Below, piece after piece: positions 1-8,249 of a DNA stretch of 9,495 bases; within the stretch, counting starts at the first letter, position 1; each line of letters opens with the position of its first letter. The DNA is from Comamonadaceae bacterium (GTDB taxonomy: Bacteria > Pseudomonadota > Gammaproteobacteria > Burkholderiales > Burkholderiaceae): assembly GCA_947455875.1 (NCBI GenBank), contig CANGSD010000028.1, forward strand, positions 1 to 9,495. Reading direction: 5' to 3'. The translations under genes and the position numbers were made by a program. Below the pieces are notes generated by a model. The model did no database searches, was not told the DNA's origin, and saw only the letters and a program-made list of their open reading frames with translations.

Positions 1-388
1 CGGCAGCATCGAAAAGCTGCACTGGTTGCCGGAGGCCCACACCGACTTCTTGCTGGCTGTCATTGGTGAAGAGTTCGGCTTCGTCGGCATCGTCGTGGTG
101 ATCGGCACCTTCCTCTGGCTAACCCGCCACATCATGCTGATCGGCCGCCAGGCGGTGCAGATGGACCAGCTCTTCGCCGGGCTGGTGGCACAGGGCGTGG
201 GCATCTGGATCGGTTTCCAGGCCTTCATCAACATGGGCGTGAACCTGGGCGCACTGCCGACCAAGGGCTTGACCCTGCCGCTCATGTCTTATGGCGGCTC
301 GGCGCTCCTGTTCAATTTGATCGCGCTGGCCGTGGTGATGCGCATCGACTACGAAAACCGCCAGCGCGGGCGGGGAGCGCGCGCATGA
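1..388 (+). CDS. ftsW: FtsW, septal peptidoglycan glycosyltransferase (SEDS family), C-terminal part
   Basis: Only the last 128 residues are present; the reading frame begins at base 2 and the 5' end lies outside the window. FtsW is the inner-membrane SEDS polymerase that uses lipid II to build septal glycan together with FtsI. The fragment shows the SEDS hallmarks LPEAHTDF (fragment residues 9-16) and [16 protein letters not shown] (85-100). Hydrophobic segments lie at roughly 17-42, 60-80 and 98-114, fitting the final transmembrane helices. A short basic cytoplasmic tail ends in RQRGRGARA. The stop overlaps the murG start as ATGA, so translation is probably coupled. RodA is the main alternative, but the position directly before murG in a dcw cluster favours FtsW. 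Confidence 0.95.
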   Translation, partial: GSIEKLHWLPEAHTDFLLAVIGEEFGFVGIVVVIGTFLWLTRHIMLIGRQAVQMDQLFAGLVAQGVGIWIGFQAFINMGVNLGALPTKGLTLPLMSYGGSALLFNLIALAVVMRIDYENRQRGRGARA

Positions 389-1488
389 CCCGCGAGACCG
401 GCGTGACGCCAGCAACGCAGCGCACCGCCCTGGTCATGGCCGGCGGTACCGGCGGCCATATCTTCCCCGGACTGGCCGTGGCCGAATCGCTGCGTGCCCG
501 CGGCTGGCAGGTACATTGGCTGGGCGTGCCCGCCAGCATGGAATCACGCCTGGTGCCACCGCGCGGCTTTGCCTTCGAACCGGTGCAGTTTGGCGGTGTG
601 CGCGGCAAGGGTCCGCTCACCCTGGCGCTGCTGCCCCTGCGCCTCTTGCGCGCCTTCTGGCAAAGCCTGCGGGTGGTGCTGCGCGTCAAGCCGAAGGTCG
701 TCATCGGCCTGGGCGGCTACATCACCTTCCCTGGCGGAATGATGGCGGTGCTCGCCGGCAAGCCTCTGGTGCTGCACGAGCAAAACTCGCGCGCGGGCAT
801 GGCCAACAAGGTGCTCGCCGGTGTGGCCGACCGGGTCTTCACCGCCTTTCCAAACGTGCTGACCCAGGGCCGTCGCCATGTGGCGTGGGTCGGCAACCCG
901 CTGCGCGAGGCCTTCCTGTCACAGCCCGCGCCTGCCGCGCGCTTTGCCGGCCGCAGCGGCCCGCTCAAGCTGCTGGTGGTGGGTGGCAGCCTGGGCGCCA
1001 AGGCGCTCAACGAGGCGGTGCCGCAGGCCTTGGCACTTATTCCCGAAGGCGAGCGCCCGCAGGTTACCCACCAGGGCGGCGCCAGCCAGATCGACGCATT
1101 GCGCGCGGCCTATCAGGCCGCCGGCGTGCAGGCCGAACTCACCCCCTTCATCGAAGACACGGCCAGCGCCTTTGCCGCCGCCGACCTGGTGATTTGCCGC
1201 GCCGGTGCCAGCACCGTGACCGAACTGGCCGCCGTCGGCGCCGCCGCGGTCTACGTGCCCTTCCCCCATGCGGTGGACGACCACCAGACCACCAACGCCC
1301 GCTTCGTGGTCGACGCGGGTGGTGGCTGGTTGCTGCCCCAGGGCGAACTCAGTCCCGCGCGGCTGGCGCAGCTGCTGCAGTCCCTCACCCGCGAGGAGTT
1401 GCTGGTGCGCGCCCAAGCGGCCAAGGCCATCGAAAAAACCCAGGCGACGGAAGTCATCGTCGCCGCCTGCGAGGAACTGGCGCAGTGA
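385..1488 (+). CDS. murG: MurG, UDP-GlcNAc:lipid I N-acetylglucosaminyltransferase
   Basis: MurG is the peripheral inner-membrane GT-B enzyme that adds GlcNAc to lipid I on the cytoplasmic face, making lipid II. The product is 367 residues, normal for the family. Visible motifs are the N-domain glycine loop GGTGGH (20-25), the GLGGYITFP segment (108-116), HEQN (131-134), the second glycine loop GGSLGA (200-205), and the UDP-GlcNAc-binding stretch RAGASTVTE (272-280) followed by DDHQTTNA (298-305). The conserved His25, Glu280 and Gln301 positions are all present. The ATG overlaps the ftsW stop by 4 bases and has GGGGAG at 372-377, 7 bases upstream. A later ATG at 436 would delete the first beta strand, so the 385 start is preferred. 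The next gene overlaps its stop, so the product is co-translated with MurC. Confidence 0.97.
   Translation: MTRETGVTPATQRTALVMAGGTGGHIFPGLAVAESLRARGWQVHWLGVPASMESRLVPPRGFAFEPVQFGGVRGKGPLTLALLPLRLLRAFWQSLRVVLRVKPKVVIGLGGYITFPGGMMAVLAGKPLVLHEQNSRAGMANKVLAGVADRVFTAFPNVLTQGRRHVAWVGNPLREAFLSQPAPAARFAGRSGPLKLLVVGGSLGAKALNEAVPQALALIPEGERPQVTHQGGASQIDALRAAYQAAGVQAELTPFIEDTASAFAAADLVICRAGASTVTELAAVGAAAVYVPFPHAVDDHQTTNARFVVDAGGGWLLPQGELSPARLAQLLQSLTREELLVRAQAAKAIEKTQATEVIVAACEELAQ
1471..1475 (+). promoter_or_regulatory. Ribosome binding site deciding the GTG start of murC
   Basis: GAGGA ends 9 bases before the GTG at 1485, inside the last codons of murG. It supports the GTG as the true murC start. The first downstream ATG in frame (at 1536) lies inside the nucleotide-binding glycine loop and cannot be the start. 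Confidence 0.65.
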
Positions 1489-2897
1489 AGCACGCCGTCA
1501 ACCACATTCACTTCGTCGGCATCGGCGGCTCTGGCATGTCCGGTATCGCCGAGGTGCTGCGCAACCAGGGTTACGCCATCTCTGGCTCTGACCTGGCCGA
1601 TTCGGCCACGCTGCGCCGGCTGCAGGGCATGGGCATCACCACCTTCGTGGGCCATGCCGAATCGAACCTCGCGCGGGCCGACGTGGTGGTCACTTCGACC
1701 GCGGTGCAGGCCGACAACCCCGAGGTGGTCGCTGCCCGCGCGCGCAAGATTCCGGTGGTGCCCCGGGCCATGATGCTGGCCGAGCTGATGCGCCTCAAGC
1801 GCGGCATCGCCATCGCGGGCACCCACGGCAAAACCACCACCACCTCGCTGGTGGCCAGCCTGTTGGCCGAGGGCGGCCTGGACCCCACCTTCGTGATCGG
1901 CGGGCGTCTGAACAGCGCGGGCGCCAATGCCAAGCTGGGCGCGGGCGACTACATCGTGGTCGAGGCCGACGAGTCGGACGCCTCCTTCCTGAACCTGATG
2001 CCGGTGATGTCGGTGGTGACCAACATCGACGCCGACCACATGGAGACCTACGGCCACGACTTTGGCCGACTCAAGGGCGCCTTCATCGATTTCCTGCATC
2101 GCATGCCGTTCTACGGCACGGCCATCTTGTGCCTGGACGATCCGGCGGTGCGCGCGATCATGGCCGACGTGCAGTGCCCCATCACCACCTACGGCGTGGA
2201 CGAGGCCGCCCAGGTGCGCGCAATCAACATCCGTGCCGACGGACCGCAGATGCGCTTTACCGTGCAGCGTCGCAATGGCGTGGTGCTGCCGGATCTGGAG
2301 GTGACGCTGAATTTAGCGGGCCACCACAACGTGCTCAATGCGCTGTCGGCCATCGCGGTGGCGGTCGAACTGAACATCCCCGACGCCGCGGTGCAAAAGG
2401 CCCTGGCTGAATTCCGCGGCGTCGGTCGGCGCTTTCAGAGCTATGGCGATCTGCCGGTGCGCGCCGCACAGGGCGGCGGCACCTTCCGCGTGATCGAGGA
2501 CTACGGCCATCACCCGGTGGAGATCGCCGCCACGCTGGCCGCGGCGCGCGGCGCCTTCCCGGGTCGTCGTCTGGTGCTGGCCTTTCAGCCGCACCGCTAC
2601 ACCCGCACCCGTGATTGCTTCGAGGATTTTGTGCGCGTCCTGGGGCTGGCCGATGTCGTGCTCCTGGCCGAGGTCTATGCCGCGGGCGAGGCGCCCATCG
2701 TCGCTGCAGACGGGCGCGCCCTGGCGCGTGCGGTGCGCGTGGCCGGCAAGGTGGAACCGGTGTTCATCGAAGACATCGCCGACATGCCCCGCACCGTTGT
2801 GGAGATGGCGCGCGAGGGCGATGTGGTGATGTGCATGGGCGCGGGCTCCATCGGCGGCGTGCCCGCCAAGCTGGTCGAGATGGGAGACAAGGAATGA
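1485..2897 (+). CDS. murC: MurC, UDP-N-acetylmuramate--L-alanine ligase
   Basis: MurC is the cytoplasmic ATP-dependent ligase that adds L-alanine to UDP-MurNAc, the first step of stem-peptide synthesis. With the GTG start the product is 470 residues, typical for proteobacterial MurC. Motifs in order are the Rossmann loop [10 protein letters not shown] (11-20), the ATP P-loop [11 protein letters not shown] (111-121), [11 protein letters not shown] (158-168), [12 protein letters not shown] (179-190), [11 protein letters not shown] (276-286), the C-terminal DYGHHP (339-344), FQPHRYTRT (367-375) and MGAGSIG (451-457). All key Mur-ligase residues are present. The GTG overlaps the murG stop as GTGA, and the stop overlaps ddl as ATGA. 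The murC frame happens to stay open backwards through most of murG, so automated calls could extend it falsely to about 516. That extension is arginine-rich and non-homologous in character. Confidence 0.97.
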   Translation: MKHAVNHIHFVGIGGSGMSGIAEVLRNQGYAISGSDLADSATLRRLQGMGITTFVGHAESNLARADVVVTSTAVQADNPEVVAARARKIPVVPRAMMLAELMRLKRGIAIAGTHGKTTTTSLVASLLAEGGLDPTFVIGGRLNSAGANAKLGAGDYIVVEADESDASFLNLMPVMSVVTNIDADHMETYGHDFGRLKGAFIDFLHRMPFYGTAILCLDDPAVRAIMADVQCPITTYGVDEAAQVRAINIRADGPQMRFTVQRRNGVVLPDLEVTLNLAGHHNVLNALSAIAVAVELNIPDAAVQKALAEFRGVGRRFQSYGDLPVRAAQGGGTFRVIEDYGHHPVEIAATLAAARGAFPGRRLVLAFQPHRYTRTRDCFEDFVRVLGLADVVLLAEVYAAGEAPIVAADGRALARAVRVAGKVEPVFIEDIADMPRTVVEMAREGDVVMCMGAGSIGGVPAKLVEMGDKE

Positions 2898-3853
2898 ATT
2901 TCGGAAAGGTCGCAGTCCTCATGGGCGGACGTTCCGCCGAGCGCGAGATCTCGCTGATGTCCGGCGGCGGCGTGCTCCAGGCGCTGCAGGCGCGGGGCGT
3001 GGACGCCCATGCCTTCGATCCCGCGCAGCGGGACTTGACCGACCTGCGCAAGGAGGGCTTTGAGCGCGCGTTCATCGCGCTGCATGGCCGCTTCGGTGAA
3101 GACGGCACCGTGCAAGGCGCCCTGGAGCTTCTGGGCATTCCCTACACCGGTTCGGGCGTCATGCCTTCGGCCCTGGCCATCGACAAGGTCATGACCAAGC
3201 GGGTCTGGCTGGCCGAGGGAATTTCCACGCCGCGTTATGTGCTGCTTCGCAAAGGCGCGACCTCTCCGCAGCAGCTGGCCGAGGTGCCCCGCACGCTGGG
3301 CCTGCCCCTGATCGTCAAGCCCGCACGCGAGGGCTCGTCGCTGGGCTTGACCAAGGTAACGGATGCCGCCGACATGCCGCGTGCCTTCGAGGCCGCCGCC
3401 GCCCTGGACAGCGATGTGCTGTGCGAGCAGTTCATCGCCGGTGACGAGGTCACCTGCCCGGTGCTGGGTTCTGGCGATACGGCCCGTGCCTTGCCCGTGA
3501 TCCGCATCGTCGCGCCCCAGGGCAACTACGACTACCAAAACAAGTATTTCAGCGACGACACCCAGTACCTCGTGCCCTGCGGCCTGCCTGCGGGCGAGGA
3601 AGCCGCGATTCAGGCGCTGGTGCTCAAGGCCTATCGTGTTCTGGGTTGCCGCGGCTGGGGCCGGATCGACGTGATGATCGACGCCGCCACCCGCACGCCC
3701 TGGCTGCTCGAGATCAACACCTCGCCTGGCATGACCGGCCATTCGCTGGTGCCCATGTCGGCGCGTGCCGCCGGCATCTCCTACGAAGACCTGTGCCTGC
3801 AGTTGCTGGCGGGCGCGGCGCTGGACAACCCGGGGAGCGTGAGCCACCCATGA
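2894..3853 (+). CDS. ddlB: D-alanine--D-alanine ligase (Ddl, DdlB type)
   Basis: This cytoplasmic ATP-grasp enzyme joins two D-alanines to form the dipeptide that MurF attaches to the muropeptide; it is the target of D-cycloserine. The product is 319 residues, close to the E. coli DdlB length. Motifs are [11 protein letters not shown] (11-21, with the catalytic Glu16), [12 protein letters not shown] (64-75), [11 protein letters not shown] (141-151), the omega-loop region YDYQNKY (212-218), the metal- and ADP-binding WGRIDVM (255-261), and [14 protein letters not shown] (271-284). The Tyr in the omega loop suggests specificity for D-Ala-D-Ala rather than D-lactate; this is inference from family knowledge. 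The ATG overlaps the murC stop, with GGGAG at 2882-2886 as ribosome binding site. The stop overlaps the ftsQ start. The dcw location supports the ddlB name. Confidence 0.96.
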   Translation: MNFGKVAVLMGGRSAEREISLMSGGGVLQALQARGVDAHAFDPAQRDLTDLRKEGFERAFIALHGRFGEDGTVQGALELLGIPYTGSGVMPSALAIDKVMTKRVWLAEGISTPRYVLLRKGATSPQQLAEVPRTLGLPLIVKPAREGSSLGLTKVTDAADMPRAFEAAAALDSDVLCEQFIAGDEVTCPVLGSGDTARALPVIRIVAPQGNYDYQNKYFSDDTQYLVPCGLPAGEEAAIQALVLKAYRVLGCRGWGRIDVMIDAATRTPWLLEINTSPGMTGHSLVPMSARAAGISYEDLCLQLLAGAALDNPGSVSHP

Positions 3854-4635
3854 AGCCGTCCACACCCCTGCCCATCGACGTGCGCGTCATGAATGCCACC
3901 GCCCTGGTCATGCTGGGCGTGTTTGGCGTCATCGCGCTGTCGGCACTGGGCTGGTGGGGTGTGCGCCACTCGGTGTTTGCGCTCAGTGGCATCACCGTGC
4001 AGGGTGATGTGGCCCACAACAGCGCGGCGACGCTGCGTGCCAATGTGGCGCCGCGCGTGCAGGGCACCTTCTTCACCGTGGATCTGGGTAACGCGCGCCA
4101 GGCGTTCCGCGAAGTACCCTGGGTGCGTGATGCAGTGGTGCGCCGCGAATTCCCGGATCGTCTGCGCGTGATCCTGCAGGAACATCGCCCGGTGGCCTTC
4201 TGGGGTGCCGAGGGCGAGACGCTGCTTTTGAACAGTTTCGGCGAGGTCTTCGAGGCCAATACGGGTGATCTCGATCAGGATGATCTGCCGCGTCTATCTG
4301 GCCCGCGCGAGCAATCAGCCCTGGTGCTGGCCACCTACAAGGGTCTGGCGCCGATGTTTCGCGGCCTCGAGCTGGAAATCGAGCAGCTCACGCTCACCGC
4401 CAGTGGCAGCTGGCACGCCAAGCTCGATACCGGCGCCCCGGTGGAACTGGGGCGTGGCACCACCGAAGAAATCACCGCCCGCGCGCAGCGCTTCGTGTCG
4501 ACGCTCACGCAGGCCACCTCACGTTATGGACGCCGCCCCGAGGCCCTGGTCGCCGCCGACCTGCGCCACGCCGACGGCTATGCGATACGCCTGCGCGGTG
4601 TGAGCACCCTGGGCAACGACGGACAGAAAAAATAG
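3850..4635 (+). CDS. ftsQ: FtsQ, divisome membrane protein
   Basis: FtsQ is a bitopic inner-membrane protein that links the cytoplasmic ring to FtsB and FtsL and so to the septal synthase FtsWI. The product is 261 residues. A short cytoplasmic N-terminus is followed by one transmembrane helix at about 16-36. Next comes a periplasmic POTRA-like domain at about 43-112 ([11 protein letters not shown] at its start; [19 protein letters not shown] later), then the beta domain with [18 protein letters not shown]. The C-terminal strand [17 protein letters not shown] (232-248) matches the region that in E. coli contacts FtsB. The ATG overlaps the ddl stop as ATGA, with GGGGAG at 3832-3837, 12 bases away. 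Sequence conservation in this family is low, but the architecture and the ddl-ftsQ-ftsA order make the call firm. Confidence 0.95.
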   Translation: MKPSTPLPIDVRVMNATALVMLGVFGVIALSALGWWGVRHSVFALSGITVQGDVAHNSAATLRANVAPRVQGTFFTVDLGNARQAFREVPWVRDAVVRREFPDRLRVILQEHRPVAFWGAEGETLLLNSFGEVFEANTGDLDQDDLPRLSGPREQSALVLATYKGLAPMFRGLELEIEQLTLTASGSWHAKLDTGAPVELGRGTTEEITARAQRFVSTLTQATSRYGRRPEALVAADLRHADGYAIRLRGVSTLGNDGQKK

Positions 4636-4646
4636 AGAGGATTGCA

Positions 4647-5876
4647 ATGGCAAAGGAATACAAGGACCTGGTCATCGGACTGGACATCGGAACCGCCAAG
4701 GTCATGGCCGTAGTCGCCGAAGTTCTGCCAGGTGGCGAACTCAAGCTCGCGGGCCTGGGCGTGGCCCCTTCCTATGGCCTCAAGCGAGGCGCCGTGGTGA
4801 ACATTGATGCCACGGTGCAAAGCATTCAGCAGGCCCTGAAAGAGGCCGAGCTGATGGCCGACTGCAAGATCACCCGGGTCTACACCGGCATCACCGGCAG
4901 CCATATCCGCGGCATGAACTCCAGCGGCATGGTGGCGATCAAGGACAAGGAAGTCACGGCGGCCGATGTGGCGCGTGTGGTGGACACCGCCCGCGCGATC
5001 AACATCTCCACAGACCAACGCTTGCTGCTGGTCGAGCCCCAGGAGTTCATGATCGACAACGAGGACGTGAGAGAGCCGATCGGCATGAGCGGCATCCGTC
5101 TGGAAGCCAAGGTGCATATCGTCACCGGCGCCCAAAGCGCCGCCGAGAACATCATCAAGTGCGTGCGCCGCTGCGGCCTGGAAGTCGAACAGCTGCTGCT
5201 CAATCCTCTGGCCTCCAGCCTGTCGGTGCTGACCGCCGACGAGCGCGAGCTGGGCGTGGCGCTGGTGGACATCGGCGCGGGCACCACCGACGTCGCGATC
5301 TTCACCGGCGGCGCGATCCGCCACACCGCGGTGATCCCGATCGCAGGCGACCTGATCACCAGCGACATCGCCATGGCGCTGCGCACGCCCACCAAGGACG
5401 CAGAAGACATCAAGGTCGAAAGCGGCTATGCCAAGCAGCTGCTGGCCGATCCCCAGGACCAGGTCGAAACGCCCGGCCTGGGTGATCGCGGCCCACGCAC
5501 CATCTCGCGCCAGGCCCTGGCCGGTGTGATCGAGCCGCGCGTGGACGAGATCTACCAGCTGGTGCAGCAGGTCATTCGCGAGTCGGGCTACGAGGAGGTC
5601 CTCAGCTCCGGCATCGTGATCACAGGCGGCACCGCGGTCATGCCCGGCATGGTCGAACTGGGCGAGGACATCTTCCTCAAGCCGGTGCGCCGGGGCATCC
5701 CCAAATACGTGGGCGCGCTGTCCGACATGGTGGCCCAGCCCCGCTCGGCCACCGTCATGGGCCTGCTCGAAGAAGCCCGTCTGGCGCGCGTGCGCGGGCA
5801 GAAGGTGGCCCAGAAGAATGGCTCGGTCAAGACCGCCTTCGGCCGCTTCAAGGACCTGATCGTGAGGAACTTCTGA
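4647..5876 (+). CDS. ftsA: FtsA, actin-like Z-ring membrane anchor
   Basis: FtsA is an actin-fold ATPase that tethers FtsZ filaments to the inner membrane and recruits later division proteins. The product is 409 residues. Visible elements are the phosphate-1 motif GLDIGTAKV (11-19), the FtsA-specific 1C subdomain at roughly 85-160 (including EPQEFMID, 130-137), the phosphate-2 motif DIGAGTTDVAIF (208-219), and the adenosine motif ITGGTAVMPG (325-334). The C-terminal amphipathic segment AFGRFKDLIVRNF (397-409) fits the membrane-targeting helix. The ATG lies 11 bases after the ftsQ stop, with GAGG at 4637-4640 as ribosome binding site. FtsZ follows after an unusually structured 165-base gap, so the FtsA:FtsZ ratio may be set there. 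Confidence 0.97.
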   Translation: MAKEYKDLVIGLDIGTAKVMAVVAEVLPGGELKLAGLGVAPSYGLKRGAVVNIDATVQSIQQALKEAELMADCKITRVYTGITGSHIRGMNSSGMVAIKDKEVTAADVARVVDTARAINISTDQRLLLVEPQEFMIDNEDVREPIGMSGIRLEAKVHIVTGAQSAAENIIKCVRRCGLEVEQLLLNPLASSLSVLTADERELGVALVDIGAGTTDVAIFTGGAIRHTAVIPIAGDLITSDIAMALRTPTKDAEDIKVESGYAKQLLADPQDQVETPGLGDRGPRTISRQALAGVIEPRVDEIYQLVQQVIRESGYEEVLSSGIVITGGTAVMPGMVELGEDIFLKPVRRGIPKYVGALSDMVAQPRSATVMGLLEEARLARVRGQKVAQKNGSVKTAFGRFKDLIVRNF

Positions 5877-5968
5877 TGCGACCCTTTCGACTCTGGCTCG
5901 CCCGAGGCAGCCCACCCTCGCATCGCCGCGGTCGAAGTTGTTCGACCGCGCCCCCGGCCAGTGGATAA
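5876..5968 (+). CDS. Possible 30-codon ORF coupled to ftsA (doubtful)
   Basis: An ATG overlaps the ftsA stop as TGATG, and GAGGA at 5864-5868 sits 7 bases upstream, an ideal ribosome binding site. The frame reads MRPFRLWLARGSPP, then an arginine/serine/proline-rich stretch, and ends with TAA at 5966-5968. The 10-bp hairpin of this gap lies inside it. Against it, third codon positions are clearly less GC-rich than in the neighbouring genes, and the protein resembles no family I recognise. If translated, it may act as a leader whose translation affects the hairpin, rather than as a working protein. Confidence 0.2.
   Translation: MRPFRLWLARGSPPSHRRGRSCSTAPPASG
5927..5950 (+). promoter_or_regulatory. 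Perfect 10-bp inverted repeat (RNA hairpin or operator) between ftsA and ftsZ
   Basis: CGCGGTCGAA and TTCGACCGCG form a perfect 10-bp stem around the 4-base loop GTTG. No run of T follows; the next bases are CCCCCGGCC, so it does not look like an ordinary intrinsic terminator. It could be an mRNA stability or processing element, an attenuating hairpin, or a binding site for a dimeric regulator. It sits 51 bases after the ftsA stop and 91 bases before ftsZ, well placed to separate ftsZ expression from the upstream operon. The role is inference; the repeat itself is plain in the sequence. Confidence 0.6.
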
Positions 5969-6041
5969 GGCCAGACCCGAATAAGAAGCAAATAGAGATA
6001 TCAACACAGGCAACTGCAGTTTTCGAATTAAGGAGCTAGAC
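5969..6041 (+). promoter_or_regulatory. AT-rich ftsZ leader with strong ribosome binding site
   Basis: This stretch is visibly richer in A and T than the surrounding DNA. It contains a perfect 10-base palindrome AACTGCAGTT (6012-6021) and a strong Shine-Dalgarno TAAGGAG (6029-6035), 6 bases before the ftsZ ATG. An unstructured AT-rich leader would favour high translation, as expected for abundant FtsZ. I find no convincing -35/-10 pair; weak matches such as TTGTTC (5938-5943) with TGGATA (5962-5967) are not good enough to call a promoter. Confidence 0.5.
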
Positions 6042-7307
6042 ATGACCATCGAAATGATCGAAGTCGAAGAATTCAACATGGGCACCCAGATCAAGGTGAT
6101 CGGCGTGGGCGGCGGTGGCGGCAACGCCGTCGAGCACATGATCGAGCGCCAGGTCCAGGGCGTGGAGTTCATCTGCGCCAACACCGATGCCCAGGCCCTG
6201 CAACGCACGGCGGCACACAAGACGATTCAGCTCGGTCAAAGTGGTCTGGGCGCTGGCAGCAAGCCTGATAAGGGCCGTGACGCCGCCGAGATGGCCGTGG
6301 AGGACATCCAGGCCGCGATCCAGGGCGCGCACATGTTGTTCATCACTGCCGGCATGGGCGGTGGCACCGGCACCGGCGCCGCGCCGGTGATCGCACGCGT
6401 GGCCAAGGAGATGGGCATTCTCACCGTGGGCGTGGTCACCAAGCCTTTCGATTGGGAAGGCGGTCGCCGCATGACCAACGCCGATGCCGGCCTGGCCGAA
6501 CTCGAGGCCAATGTCGACTCGCTGATCGTGGTCCTCAATGAGAAGCTGCAAGAAGTGCTGGGCGATGACATCACCCAGGACGAGGCCTTCGCGCACGCCA
6601 ACGATGTTCTGAAGAACGCAGTGGGCGGCATCGCCGAGATCATCAACGTGCCCGGTCATGTCAACGTCGACTTCGAAGACGTGCGCACCGTCATGGGCGA
6701 ACCCGGCAAGGCCATGATGGGAACCGCCGTGGCCGAGGGCCCGGACCGCGCCCGCATCGCCGCCGAACAGGCCGTGGCCTGCCCGCTGCTCGAAGGCATC
6801 GACCTGTCGGGTGCGCGCGGCGTGCTGGTGCTGATCACCGCAGCCAAGGGCAGCCTGAAGCTGTCTGAGTCCAAACTGGCGATGAACACCATCCGTGCCT
6901 ATGCCTCGCCCGACGCGCATGTGATCTACGGCACCGCCTACGACGACAACCTGGGTGACCAGGTGCGCGTGACCGTGGTGGCCACCGGCCTGTCCCGCCA
7001 GGGTCAGCGCCGCACCGCGCCCCCGCTGGCCGTGATCCGCACCGGCACCGACAACGTGCCGCTCAATGTCTCGAGCGCGCCGAGCAACATTCCCACTCTG
7101 GGCACCATCGTGGCCACGGGCAGCGGCAATGTGGCCGGTCTGCCCCCGATTGCGACGCCCGCATCCATCGGCACCTCGGCCGACCTGAATGTGCCTAGCG
7201 TGTGGCGCACCAACCGCACGCAGGCCGCGGCCAAGGTCGACGCGCTGTCGTCGGGTGGCATGGAGGACTACGAGATCCCGGCCTTCCTGCGTCGTCAAGC
7301 GGACTGA
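6042..7307 (+). CDS. ftsZ: FtsZ, tubulin-like cell division GTPase
   Basis: FtsZ polymerises with GTP at midcell to form the Z ring that scaffolds division. The product is 421 residues. Visible elements are the G1 loop VIGVGGGGGNAV (19-30), the tubulin signature GMGGGTGTGAAP (104-115), the KPFDWEGGRR segment (134-143), the T7 synergy loop NVDFEDV (208-214) with both catalytic aspartates (210 and 213), and the globular end IYGTAYDDNLGDQVRVTVVA (295-314). A variable linker of roughly 80 residues follows. The conserved C-terminal peptide DYEIPAFLRRQAD (409-421) binds FtsA and other partners. The start is fixed by TAAGGAG at 6029-6035 and by the typical Burkholderiales N-terminus. No terminator is seen after the gene; the next ORF starts 7 bases later, so read-through transcription is likely. 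Confidence 0.98.
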   Translation: MTIEMIEVEEFNMGTQIKVIGVGGGGGNAVEHMIERQVQGVEFICANTDAQALQRTAAHKTIQLGQSGLGAGSKPDKGRDAAEMAVEDIQAAIQGAHMLFITAGMGGGTGTGAAPVIARVAKEMGILTVGVVTKPFDWEGGRRMTNADAGLAELEANVDSLIVVLNEKLQEVLGDDITQDEAFAHANDVLKNAVGGIAEIINVPGHVNVDFEDVRTVMGEPGKAMMGTAVAEGPDRARIAAEQAVACPLLEGIDLSGARGVLVLITAAKGSLKLSESKLAMNTIRAYASPDAHVIYGTAYDDNLGDQVRVTVVATGLSRQGQRRTAPPLAVIRTGTDNVPLNVSSAPSNIPTLGTIVATGSGNVAGLPPIATPASIGTSADLNVPSVWRTNRTQAAAKVDALSSGGMEDYEIPAFLRRQAD

Positions 7308-7314
7308 TACGGCC

Positions 7315-8241
7315 ATGCGAGCCCTGCAATCCCTCGCCATCGCCTGCGGCCTGGTTGCGGCAATGACCGCTTCGGCGGTTCACGCCCAGTTCACGCCGCG
7401 GGACCTGATGTTTGACAGCCGCTCGGCGCCTGACCTGACGTTCCCAACCGCTGTCACGCCGATCGAGCAAGCCGTCTATCCCCAGATGATGTTGCTCAAG
7501 CCAGAGGGCGAGGGGCCGTTCCCGGCGGTCATGCTGGGCCACCAGTGCGGCGGCTTGGTCTTTAACAAGGCCAACCCCCGCGCCGCCAACTGGTCGATGC
7601 TGCAATGGGCCAAGGATTTCCAGCAGGCCGGCTATGTGACGCTGCTGGTGGATTTCATGGGTCCGCGCGGTGCCACGCAGGTCTGTCAGGGCGCGCAAGC
7701 GGGCGTCACGCTGGGCCGCACGGCCAAGGACTTCTTCCAGGCGGCCGAACACCTGCGCAAGTTGCCCTATGTGAACCCCAATCAGGTCGCCCTGGTTGGG
7801 TTCTCTCAGGGCGCCCTGATCGCGTTCTACAACAACGGCAAGCGCACACGCGAAGCGATCGGCGCATCCCGCGGCTTTGATGCTTACGTGTCGTTCTATC
7901 CCTTGTGCCGCCTGCAGACCCAATCGCCGGATCGCGCAGTCGTCGAGATCCTGCAGCGCGACATCGAGAAACCCCACCTGATGCTGCTGGGGTCTGCAGA
8001 CACCGAGACACCCCCGGCGGATTGCGAGTCCTTGGGTGCCACCGTGAAGGCGTCGGGCCGGCCGCTTGAGTTCCACACCTATGCCGGTAAGACGCATTGC
8101 TGGGACTGCAAGAGCCTCAATGGCTTTACCAAGCAGGGACGCCACGGGACGGTCACCTACACCTACGACGAGGAAACCACCCGCGACTCCTTCGAACGCA
8201 CGAAAACCTTCCTGGTTCGCTCATTCGCTGCGGGGAAGTGA
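7315..8241 (+). CDS. Exported dienelactone-hydrolase-like alpha/beta hydrolase
   Basis: The product is 308 residues with a clear Sec signal peptide: a basic start, a hydrophobic core, and AVHA before Gln25 as the likely cleavage site. The mature part has alpha/beta-hydrolase features: [10 protein letters not shown] (72-81, oxyanion region), the nucleophile elbow VGFSQGA (161-167, Ser164), a plausible acid Asp229 in [10 protein letters not shown], and His261 in GKTHCWD. Family members hydrolyse ester or lactone bonds; the substrate here cannot be told. Classical dienelactone hydrolases use Cys as nucleophile, so Ser164 marks a divergent member. Six cysteines remain in the mature chain (78, 124, 198, 237, 262, 265), allowing disulfides in the periplasm. 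It starts 7 bases after ftsZ with only a weak ribosome binding site. The start is chosen because it alone gives the signal peptide. Confidence 0.82.
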   Translation: MRALQSLAIACGLVAAMTASAVHAQFTPRDLMFDSRSAPDLTFPTAVTPIEQAVYPQMMLLKPEGEGPFPAVMLGHQCGGLVFNKANPRAANWSMLQWAKDFQQAGYVTLLVDFMGPRGATQVCQGAQAGVTLGRTAKDFFQAAEHLRKLPYVNPNQVALVGFSQGALIAFYNNGKRTREAIGASRGFDAYVSFYPLCRLQTQSPDRAVVEILQRDIEKPHLMLLGSADTETPPADCESLGATVKASGRPLEFHTYAGKTHCWDCKSLNGFTKQGRHGTVTYTYDEETTRDSFERTKTFLVRSFAAGK

Positions 8242-8249
8242 GGGATTCG

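Noticed and set aside
516..1484. Open frame running backwards from murC through most of murG, suggesting a 793-residue protein
   Set aside because: The upstream part is arginine- and alanine-rich, lies out of frame over a fully conserved MurG, and MurC has its normal start and length from the GTG at 1485.
2675..3865. Minus-strand ORF covering ddl
   Set aside because: Same shadow effect, with composition unlike a real protein and no plausible start context.
4578..5915. Long minus-strand ORF covering all of ftsA
   Set aside because: It is a mirror of a GC-rich coding frame, with histidine-, glycine- and aspartate-rich low-information sequence and no recognisable domain.
5931..5946. Dyad resembling a Gram-positive LexA box (CGAA-N4-TTCG)
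   Set aside because: It lacks the outer bases of that box (CGAAC-N4-GTTCG), and betaproteobacterial LexA sites follow a different CTG-N10-CAG pattern.
7189..7314. Upstream extension of the hydrolase into the ftsZ 3' end
   Set aside because: It adds an arginine-rich stretch before a perfect signal peptide; the ATG at 7315 is the sensible start.
6036..7340. Long minus-strand ORF covering all of ftsZ
   Set aside because: Same shadow effect; FtsZ is unmistakable on the other strand.
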